Assembly (NCBI GenBank): GCA_900545135.1
Contig: UQXL01000028.1
Coordinates: forward strand, 1 to 31,746
Length of the DNA: 31,746 bases
Source: an uncultured Eubacteriales bacterium
Lineage (GTDB): Bacteria; Bacillota; Clostridia; Peptostreptococcales; Anaerovoracaceae
Reading direction: 5' to 3'
Below the pieces are notes generated by a model. That model saw only the letters and a list, made by a program, of their open reading frames with translations, ran no database searches and was not told the DNA's origin. The position numbers and the translations under genes were made by a program. This document shows, one piece after another, positions 8,789 to 14,323 of the stretch; positions within the stretch are counted from its first letter, which is position 1, and each line of letters begins with the position of its first letter.

Positions 8789-8844
8789 AGAGCTGTTGCA
8801 AGATGGATGACAATTGCTCATCTATGGAGCGGCAGCTCTTTTTA
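8789..8844 (+). terminator. Terminator of the amidohydrolase/permease cassette
   Basis: AGAGCTG (8789-8795) pairs with CAGCTCT (8833-8839), with an inner AGATG/CATCT stem, and runs into TTTTTAT. It lies just beyond the minisatellite, so the repeats would be transcribed. Confidence 0.7.
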
Positions 8845-8925
8845 TTGAGAAGAACATAAGCCGGACAAGTCTCTATTCCCCGAAAACGAGCTCATAACAA
8901 CCACCTACGCCGATTTGCGGCCGAC

Positions 8926-8964
8926 TATGCCGCCGCGATATGCCGCCGTGATATGCCGCCGCGA
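8926..8964. repeat. 13-bp tandem repeat, three copies
   Basis: TATGCCGCCGCGA, TATGCCGCCGTGA and TATGCCGCCGCGA lie head to tail (8926-8938, 8939-8951, 8952-8964). Confidence 0.85.
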
Positions 8965-8972
8965 AATTTTGA

Positions 8973-9020
8973 ACCGGCTGGACGCAGAACAGATAACCGC
9001 GCCGCTTGACTGACTGGTAG
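8973..9020 (+). repeat. Decayed family B repeat (3' part)
   Basis: The ending CGCCGCTTGACTGACTGGT matches the tail of the intact B unit at 9811-9827 (CGCCGTTTGACTGACTG), and the preceding CGGCTGGACGC resembles its inner region. The left arm and TATAAT box are not recognisable. It lies about 45 bp upstream of family A copy 2. Confidence 0.55.
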
Positions 9021-9064
9021 GTGCTAGAGTAAGCTAAAAACCAAATCATTCGGTTTAAATTTTT

Positions 9065-9361
9065 AATGTTGGCAAAAATTCCTGATGAGGAAAAAATGAC
9101 AACATTTTGAGAAAAGTTGCCGCAATTCCAGGGGTTTTATGGTGTCGAATTATGTCGATGTTGTACATTTTTAAGATTTACAGCGATTTTGACAACATAT
9201 ATTCCAAAAAATGTTGGCAAATTTTCAGATATCGCGAAATATGGCAACATTAGAATGTTTTTGTAGACGGTTCGACAAATTTCGCCATACCTTATCACAA
9301 GAAATGTTGTCAAAAATCAGCTAAAACAAAGAATTGTACAACATTTTCCATAATATTACAA
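9065..9361 (+). repeat. Family A intergenic repeat, copy 2 (full length)
   Basis: About 297 bp, collinear with 21049-21343 and with 1-262. Its pairs are AATGTTGGC (9065-9073) with GACAACATT (about 9098-9106), ATGTTGTACAT (about 9158-9168) with TTGTACAACAT (about 9333-9343), TTTTGACAACAT (9187-9198) with ATGTTGGCAAA (about 9211-9221), and GGCAACATT (9243-9251) with AATGTTGTC (9303-9311). It closes with the conserved ATAATATTACA. No open frame is shared among the copies. Confidence 0.88.
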
Positions 9362-9419
9362 ATGACTTGTAATGACATCACAGAATATCGCAAGCCTGGC
9401 CATATATTATATGCCCTTT

Positions 9420-9470
9420 AAATGTACGCATAATATTGTACCGGCTTCGCCGGGAGGAGCGGCCAGTGTG
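9420..9470 (+). repeat. Possible decayed family B unit
   Basis: AATGTACGCATAATATTGTA followed by CCGGCTTCGCCGGGAGGAGC has the layout of a B unit: an AATG-type arm, spacer, and a CGGC-loop-GCCG inner stem. The right outer arm is not convincing. It lies about 60 bp after family A copy 2. Confidence 0.35.
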
Positions 9471-9487
9471 AGGGGAACTTACTACTC

Positions 9488-9662
9488 AATGTTGTAAAAT
9501 TTCAGAAAAATCCCCTAAAATACAACATGATTTCTGATTTGTGTTGTAATATTTTAATAAATTGAAAAAATCTACAACATTAGACATTTTTCTGCCATAA
9601 AGGCTGCTTCAAATTGCGGAAATGTTGTATAATTATATAAAATCAGCAAATTCTACAACATT
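9488..9662. repeat. Three-hairpin array of ATGTTGTA/TACAACAT pairs
   Basis: Three successive inverted pairs: AATGTTGTA (9488-9496) with TACAACAT (9521-9528), TGTTGTA (9542-9548) with TACAACA (9573-9579), and AATGTTGTA (9621-9629) with TACAACATT (9654-9662). The loops differ in sequence and are AT-rich. The arms use the same heptamer as family A but the spacing and loops differ, so this is a related but separate element. Confidence 0.75.
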
Positions 9663-9697
9663 GCTGATAACACCGTTACTTAGCTTAGAACAAAAAA

Positions 9698-9724
9698 CGG
9701 CTTCACCGCAAAGCAGCGTTCATT
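9698..9724 (+). repeat. Family B repeat, 5'-truncated
   Basis: Retains the inner stem CGG-CTTCA-CCG and the right outer arm GCGTTCATT (9716-9724), followed by the GAACCACTTTG linker. The expected left arm AATGAACGC is not found upstream. Confidence 0.65.
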
Positions 9725-9749
9725 GAACCACTTTGCCAAACTTGCATTG

Positions 9750-9827
9750 TGGTATAATGTCCGTAAGAAATTATATCGGCTTCGTCAAGAGGACGCGGAC
9801 ATTGAAACGCCGTTTGACTGACTGCTG
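9750..9827 (+). repeat. Family B repeat unit
   Basis: TGGTATAAT at 9750-9758 overlaps the left outer arm AATGTCCG (9756-9763), which pairs with CGGACATT (9796-9803). An inner CGGC stem lies between. The tail is GAAACGCCGTTTGACTGACTG. The arm sequence differs from other copies in both strands of the stem, so pairing is kept. Confidence 0.85.
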
Positions 9828-9831
9828 GGCT

Positions 9832-9886
9832 TTATAATGAACCCAATAATCATATTGTTCGGCGTTGCCGCAAGGCAGGGTTCATT
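9832..9886 (+). repeat. Family B repeat unit
   Basis: TTATAAT (9832-9838) runs into the left arm AATGAACCC (9836-9844), which pairs with GGGTTCATT (9878-9886). The inner stem is CGGC-GTT-GCCG (9860-9870). A GAACCACTTTGACA linker follows, leading to the TGGTATAAT box of the next gene. Confidence 0.85.
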
Positions 9887-9894
9887 GAACCACT

Positions 9895-9920
9895 TTGACA
9901 GATTTATATTGTGGTATAAT
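9895..9920 (+). promoter_or_regulatory. Promoter-like box contributed by family B linker
   Basis: TTGACA (9895-9900) and an extended -10, TGGTATAAT (9912-9920), precede the gene at 9955. The spacer is 14 bp, shorter than the usual 17, so the extended -10 would have to carry most activity. The same linker-box text joins other B units (9731-9758; 31671-31697). Confidence 0.55.
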
Positions 9921-9954
9921 ACTTGTAAAAATTGCAAATTCTGGAGGAGAAGAT

Positions 9955-10629
9955 ATGGGAGAAAAGGTGAATTTCAACGACAGCGGTCTTGCTAAGCTGG
10001 ACGTTTCAAAGGGAAGAGATATAACAGAGCTTTATGTGCAGAACAATCGTCTTGAGAAAATAGACTTATCAAATAATAGAAAGATAAAGATCTTCGACTG
10101 CACGGGTAATCCTTTAAAATATATAAGAGGCTTTGCGCCTGCTGCCGCAGAGCATGCGGCGCGCTCAACAGCGGACTTGGCCGCCGCTTTAGACACAGAT
10201 CCGGCGGCGGACTCAGCAACGGGCTCAACAGCGGACTCAGCAACGGGCTCAACAGCGGACTCAGCAACGGGCTCAGCGGCGGACTCAGCGGCAGGCTCGG
10301 CAATGGCACCGACCACGCCTGTTTTTCCGGCCGACATCGCAGATTCTTACCCAGATATAGACGAAACAGAACTTCTGATGCGGCAATTCAAGGCGAGAGA
10401 AGACGAAGTCATCAGCAGTGAGTTGCTCAGCATAGAAGCAGGCAGGGGAGGAAGCGTGGGATTAAAATACAGTCCTGAAGAGGGGCAGCAGTATTTTGCC
10501 TATCCTGATGAGGGCTACAGCTTTGGCGGATGGTACAACGCTCTGGGCGACCGCCTGTCAAAAGACGCTGTTTGGCGCGATGATTACGGGACGGGAAGAG
10601 AGATTATAGCGATGTTTTTCAAAGCATAA
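9955..10629 (+). CDS. LRR-like / Ala-Ser-Thr repeat / B-repeat-like protein
   Basis: A 224-residue protein in three parts. Residues 11-58 resemble about two to three leucine-rich repeat turns (LxxLDVSK, ITELYVQNN, LEKIDLSNN). Residues 60-128 are an Ala/Ser/Thr/Asp/Gly linker including an 8-residue repeat (ADSATGST type). Residues about 158-224 resemble the divergent InlB B-repeat fold (GGSV ... YPDEGYSFGGWY). The LRR plus B-repeat pairing recalls Gram-positive surface proteins, but there is no signal peptide, membrane segment or anchor, so it is probably cytoplasmic or a fragment. The start is ATG 9955 behind GGAGGAGA (9943-9950); an upstream in-frame start would lie within the promoter-like repeat. 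Function unknown. Confidence 0.7.
   Translation: MGEKVNFNDSGLAKLDVSKGRDITELYVQNNRLEKIDLSNNRKIKIFDCTGNPLKYIRGFAPAAAEHAARSTADLAAALDTDPAADSATGSTADSATGSTADSATGSAADSAAGSAMAPTTPVFPADIADSYPDIDETELLMRQFKAREDEVISSELLSIEAGRGGSVGLKYSPEEGQQYFAYPDEGYSFGGWYNALGDRLSKDAVWRDDYGTGREIIAMFFKA
10207..10302. repeat. 24-bp coding minisatellite, four copies
   Basis: Four in-frame 24-bp units (10207-10230, 10231-10254, 10255-10278, 10279-10302), each starting GCGGACTCAGC, encode the 8-residue linker repeat. The first two are identical and the last two diverge. Confidence 0.9.
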
Positions 10630-10963
10630 TCGGCGAAAGAACTGACAAAGCAAAAACGAGGCGTAAGCCACAACTGTTTGCCGAATCGCAGGGAAAGACT
10701 TTGGTTAAGTTTACAGAGTGACAGAAAAAGAAAAAATTTCAATATACATAAACCCACCGGGCAGACTGGATGGATAAAAAATAAGGTACATCTTCATTGC
10801 TGACTAGTATCGAAGATGTGCCTTTTGATATTCATGTGGATTTTTCGGGACTGGGAAGGATAAGAGTCTCTCGGCATATATGGCGCAATGACGGGAAGTG
10901 CCTGTCGACAGCGGAAAACGAGCAACCGGACGCGGAGATGTCCTACGCCGATATGAAAATTCA
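10630..10963. other. Gene-free gap between convergent genes
   Basis: Apart from the hairpin at 10783-10826 nothing is recognisable. A 75-codon frame (10797-11024) lacks a ribosome binding site, starts inside the terminator loop and overlaps the convergent gene, so I do not call it. Confidence 0.5.
10783..10826. terminator. Bidirectional terminator
   Basis: AAGGTACATCTTC (10783-10795) pairs with GAAGATGTGCCTT (10812-10824) with one mismatch, followed by TTTT on the plus strand and by an ATTTTTTAT tract on the minus strand. It serves the plus gene ending at 10629 and the minus operon ending at 10964. Confidence 0.8.
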
Positions 10964-11806
10964 TCAAAGAAAAAAGCTGTTTTGCGCTCTGCGGGAATAC
11001 ATATCTTCCAGTTCGGTCTTATGATATAAATAACCGGCATTATCAAAATACCTTGCTGAAGCTGGACAATTCTTCAGGCAGGCGTTGCATTTTATACATA
11101 TGCCTGTCATCACGCGAGGATCATCAGCCGAGATCGACCCCATGGGGCAGACGCCGGAGCACAGGCCGCAGTTCGTACAGCTGTCCGAAACTTTGGGCGT
11201 CACTTTTCTTATATCTATGTGATTGCCATTTTTGTCGCGTGGCTGATAATAACCTCCGTAGGAATCGGGTGAGACTGCGGCCCCGGAAACATTTCTGATG
11301 GCAGGAATGTCGGCAGTGTCTAAGGCGGAGCATGACTCGGAATGCTTATGGTAAACCTTATGAATAAAACCGCATATTTCCGCCATATCCTCACTGTCCG
11401 GCCGACCTTTGCCGAGCGTGTCGGAGAAAGCGTGCTGGCAGCTTACCGCACCTGCGGCGATGACTTGAAAGTTATGTTTGTTCAATATATCGCATAGCTC
11501 CGCCAATGAAGAGTCAAAATTTCTGTTGCCGAAAGTTACGAGAGCGATCGCCTTAGAGCCGCCGCCTTTGATAGTATCGAGATATTTGAGCAGCACGTTG
11601 GGAACTCTTCCGGCGTATGTCGGCACAGCGAAAATGACCAGATCTTCTGAAGAAAGCTCCGGAAAAGTTTGCCGCGCCTGTGGCAGCGTAAAATCAAATG
11701 TTTCTGCCGGGAGGCCAAGCTCTGAGGCCATAGTATCTGCAGCGGCAGAACATACTTTTTTAGTAGTTCCGGCAGGGCTGAAATAGATTTTCATGATTCT
11801 TCGCAT
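10964..11806 (-). CDS. EFR1-type flavodoxin-ferredoxin protein
   Basis: About 280 residues. The N-terminal half is a flavodoxin-like domain (KIYFSPAGTTKKV phosphate loop; VPTYAGRVPNVL). The C-terminus has two 4Fe-4S cluster motifs, CTNCGLCSGVCP and CIKCNACLKNCP. It should carry FMN and two iron-sulfur clusters and move electrons in the cytoplasm; partners are unknown. Start choice is uncertain: in-frame ATGs lie at 11818, 11806 and 11794. AAAGGA sits 11 nt before the 11806 codon and overlaps the 11818 one, while 11794 best matches the flavodoxin N-terminus. It follows the EetB-like gene by about 80 bp on the same strand, so it is probably part of that operon. A second EFR1-type gene lies at 28728. 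Confidence 0.88.
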   Translation of the reverse strand: MRRIMKIYFSPAGTTKKVCSAAADTMASELGLPAETFDFTLPQARQTFPELSSEDLVIFAVPTYAGRVPNVLLKYLDTIKGGGSKAIALVTFGNRNFDSSLAELCDILNKHNFQVIAAGAVSCQHAFSDTLGKGRPDSEDMAEICGFIHKVYHKHSESCSALDTADIPAIRNVSGAAVSPDSYGGYYQPRDKNGNHIDIRKVTPKVSDSCTNCGLCSGVCPMGSISADDPRVMTGICIKCNACLKNCPASARYFDNAGYLYHKTELEDMYSRRAQNSFFL

Positions 11807-11885
11807 AATGGATTCCATCCTTTCGGCTGCCCTGGCAGCAGCTAAAACTTCAGATGTGACGGTTAAAGTTTCAGGTGCGGCAGCA

Positions 11886-12734
11886 TTAAAGCTTCAAGTG
11901 GGGCAGTTTATCCTGCAGGAGAGATGCAGCAATGCCGATAAGTATGCCGCTTATCATTCCGGAGAAGAGCAGTACGGCAAAATACGACATCAGTCTGATG
12001 TTGGACATTATCAGACATGCAGTTATCAGCTGCCCGAGATTGTGAGCCACACCGCCGGCCATGCTTATTCCCACGATGCTGAAAAGCTTTGTCTTGTACA
12101 GGGCATACATTATCAATATGCTAAGTACGCCGCCAGCAAAGGAGTATATCACGCCGAAGAGGCCTGTGAAAAGGAGGCCTGCAGTCAGTATGCGTACGCA
12201 GTTTATTATAAAAGCGTATTTGAAGCCCAGTCTGTATATGGCGATTACTATAATCAGGTTGGCGAGGCCAAGTTTGATTCCGGGAATCGGTATGGGCATA
12301 GGTATCAAAGCTTCGATATAGGATAAAATCATAGCTAGGGCCGCCAGTATGGCGCTCAGAGCCAGCCTTTTCGTGCGGAGCGCGTAGCGGCTGTCCGTCC
12401 TGTTTGCATTGTCCGCACTGCGTGGGTTTTCACAGCGGCTGTCCAGCTTGTCTGCATTGTCAGCACTGTGCGGGTTTTGGCGGAGGTTGTCTGCATGTTT
12501 TTCGTCGCACGTGGCTCCATCTTGTCCGTTGGTGTCGCCGCGGTCGTTGGCGTTGGCGTTGGTGAGTATGTCGCCGCCGCGGTCGTTGGCGTTGGCGTTG
12601 GCAAGTACGTCGCCGCTGCGGTCGTTGGCGCCGTTACAGATATCACCGTGTTCGTTCCTGGTGAGTTTGGCTCCACCGCGTTTGTCTCTGGTGAGTTTGG
12701 CTCCTCTGTGTCCCTGTTTAGCCGGTGATGACAT
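11886..12734 (-). CDS. EetB-like Gx transporter-family membrane protein with repeat-rich extension
   Basis: 282 residues. The C-terminal ~165 match the Gx transporter / heptaprenyl diphosphate synthase component I family (starting RTKRLALSAILAALAMIL), an ECF S-like membrane protein with about five to six helices. The family includes EetB of Listeria-type extracellular electron transfer loci. The N-terminal ~115 residues are a polar, low-complexity extension that I do not associate with the family. It contains NANANDRGGD twice and SADNA-x-x-x-DSR twice, encoded by 39-bp and about 48-bp DNA repeats. The start is the ATG at 12734, 8 nt after GGAGGAGG (12743-12750), inside the end of the EetA-like gene; no alternative site is seen in front of the membrane domain. 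Part of a minus-strand operon. Confidence 0.85.
   Translation of the reverse strand: MSSPAKQGHRGAKLTRDKRGGAKLTRNEHGDICNGANDRSGDVLANANANDRGGDILTNANANDRGDTNGQDGATCDEKHADNLRQNPHSADNADKLDSRCENPRSADNANRTDSRYALRTKRLALSAILAALAMILSYIEALIPMPIPIPGIKLGLANLIIVIAIYRLGFKYAFIINCVRILTAGLLFTGLFGVIYSFAGGVLSILIMYALYKTKLFSIVGISMAGGVAHNLGQLITACLIMSNIRLMSYFAVLLFSGMISGILIGIAASLLQDKLPHLKL
12541..12630. repeat. 39-bp coding minisatellite, 2.3 copies
   Basis: Units at 12541-12579 and 12580-12618 with a partial third; on the minus strand they encode NANANDRGGD-type repeats of the EetB-like extension. Confidence 0.85.
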
Positions 12735-13086
12735 CGACATCACCTCCTCCGTTTCTGGCCTCTATTTCTACCATGACCTTATTGGGCAGACAGACGATTG
12801 AATCCTTAGTGTGGGAAATTGGCCTGGTGTTGACACAGATTTGATTTTTGCAGTCGGAAGAAGCCATTGAAACGACACCGTCTTTTATGATAATATTATT
12901 TAGATGACCGTTTTGAGCCACTTCAATTTCCCTGTCCTCGTTAAGAGGGTACGTGCCGTAAAGCTGGCCTGCGACAGTTATTTTAACCTGATCGCCGGCT
13001 TGGCTGCCGGTAAAAGTGAAATAAGACACGGCCAGGCCGATTATTAAAATTATAAAGAAAAGAGCGATATCCGCTTTTTTGATCAT
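12718..13086 (-). CDS. EetA-like NusG domain II protein
   Basis: 122 residues: a short N-terminus, one transmembrane helix (about 8-25), then an external NusG domain II with the family pattern C-x4-CVNTRPIS ... IVCLPNKVMVEI (three conserved cysteines). Proteins of this type are paired with Gx-transporter proteins in Firmicute flavin-based electron transfer loci, where the pair is called EetA/EetB; the exact biochemical role is not settled. The start is ATG 13086, about 7 nt after TTGGAG on the minus strand; a longer frame to 13212 runs through the divergent apbE gene and is rejected. It overlaps the EetB-like gene by 17 bp. Only 31 bp separate it from apbE. Confidence 0.88.
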   Translation of the reverse strand: MIKKADIALFFIILIIGLAVSYFTFTGSQAGDQVKITVAGQLYGTYPLNEDREIEVAQNGHLNNIIIKDGVVSMASSDCKNQICVNTRPISHTKDSIVCLPNKVMVEIEARNGGGDVDVITG

Positions 13087-13117
13087 AATAAACTCCAAAT
13101 CTGAAAGGTAAATCTTC

Positions 13118-14206
13118 ATGAAAAAAATTCTGACGATTTTATGTCTCGTGACAATACTTATTATACCACAGCTTGCCTGCAACTCCCAAGCCCCAAATGG
13201 CTCAAACAGCAATCAAGGCGTGAGCAAAAGCAGCTTTCATCTGGATACGCTGTGCTCCATAACCATATATTCCATGGACGGGGCAGCGGAGAAAAGCGAT
13301 GAGGAGAACGAAAAAGAGGCGCTGATGCTGATAACAGACGCGTACAAGCTTTGCGACGATTATGAAAAAATCCTCAGCAAGACCATCGAGGGAAGCGACA
13401 TATATAACATAAATAACGCGGTAGGCAACTGGGTAGAAGTTAAAGACTGCACTATCGAGGTGATAGGAAAGGGCCTTGAGTACGGAAAAGTCTCAGGGGG
13501 AGCCTTTGATATAACTATAGGGGACGTTACAGAACTCTGGGATTTCCACGGAGAAAACGAGCAGGGGGAGAAGACAGGCGTTATTCCTGATGGAGAAGAA
13601 CTGGCGGAAGCGGCAAAGCATGTGGATTACACTAAGGTGGAAATCGACGGAAACCGAGTCAGGCTGGCAGACAGTCAGGCGCACCTCGACCTGGGAGGCA
13701 TAGCGAAGGGGTATATAGCAGATCAAGTCGCTGCTTATCTTGAAGATAATGGTGTGACCAGCGCGGTGGTGGATCTGGGCGGAAATATAGTCGTCATAGG
13801 GCAGAAAGCGAGCGCCATGGACGGCGGGGAATCGACGGACTTTTCCATAGGAGTGGCTTCGCCGACATCGGAAACCGGAGAGCTTCTGGGGACCGTTCCA
13901 TGCAGCGACAAAACGGTGGTCACTTCGGGAACTTATGAGAGATATTTTGAGGTGGACGGAGTAAGATATCATCACGTGCTGGATCCCGATACAGGATTCC
14001 CGGTGGATACTGATCTGCTGGCAGTCACGATAATCGGGGAAAGAGGAACATCCGCCGACTGCGACGGCCTTTCCACCACGTGCCTAGCCATAGGAAAGGA
14101 AAAAGCCGCCGCCCTGATAGAACAAACACCAGGCGTCGGAGGAATCATCGTTGATGTGGACGGAGAAGTTACCGTCATCAACGTGGACGAGTTTAAAGCG
14201 TCCTAA
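13118..14206 (+). CDS. apbE: FAD:protein FMN transferase (ApbE), lipoprotein
   Basis: 362 residues with a lipoprotein signal (MKKILTILCLV...QLAC, lipidated Cys21), so it is anchored on the outer face of the membrane. ApbE family signatures are GGAFDITIG, DLGGIAKGYIAD, VDLGGN, TSGTYERY, HHVLDPDTGFP and TSADCDGLSTTCLAIG. The enzyme transfers FMN from FAD to Thr/Ser of extracytoplasmic flavoproteins. It is divergent from the EetA/EetB-like operon, with AAAGG (13104-13108) 9 nt before the ATG. The two starts are only 31 bp apart, so at least one promoter must lie inside the opposite gene. No FMN-binding-domain target protein is visible in this window, so its substrate must be elsewhere. Confidence 0.94.
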   Translation: MKKILTILCLVTILIIPQLACNSQAPNGSNSNQGVSKSSFHLDTLCSITIYSMDGAAEKSDEENEKEALMLITDAYKLCDDYEKILSKTIEGSDIYNINNAVGNWVEVKDCTIEVIGKGLEYGKVSGGAFDITIGDVTELWDFHGENEQGEKTGVIPDGEELAEAAKHVDYTKVEIDGNRVRLADSQAHLDLGGIAKGYIADQVAAYLEDNGVTSAVVDLGGNIVVIGQKASAMDGGESTDFSIGVASPTSETGELLGTVPCSDKTVVTSGTYERYFEVDGVRYHHVLDPDTGFPVDTDLLAVTIIGERGTSADCDGLSTTCLAIGKEKAAALIEQTPGVGGIIVDVDGEVTVINVDEFKAS

Positions 14207-14323
14207 AAGTCCGTGGCGGATACGGGGGCTTATGCAATTTCCCGGGGTGGGACGGCTCCGGAGCAAGGCAGGCTCGCGGGTCATGCGATTTTCAAAGCAG
14301 GCTCCGGGCAGATTCTTTGAGGG

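Larger units (their letters stand above)
8845..9954. other. Gene-free repeat hub between cassette and next gene
   Basis: No protein gene is supportable here. In order it holds a 13-bp triplet repeat (8926-8964), a decayed family B tail (8973-9020), family A copy 2 (9065-9361), a possible decayed B unit (9420-9470), a three-hairpin ATGTTGTA array (9488-9662), and a run of family B units (9698-9886) ending in a TGGTATAAT box ahead of the next gene. Together with the preceding minisatellite this is over 1.3 kb without a gene. Confidence 0.75.

Noticed and set aside
9992..10337. Minus-strand Leu/Pro- and Ala/Glu-rich frames
   Set aside because: They are the antisense reading of the 24-bp coding minisatellite in the LRR-like gene.
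10797..11024. 75-codon plus-strand frame
   Set aside because: No ribosome binding site, begins in the loop of the terminator at 10783-10826, and its end overlaps the convergent flavodoxin-ferredoxin gene; no family recognised. It could be a gene remnant but I cannot support it.
13087..13212. Upstream extension of the EetA-like gene
   Set aside because: It would read antisense through the start of apbE; the internal ATG at 13086 has a ribosome binding site and begins the natural membrane helix.
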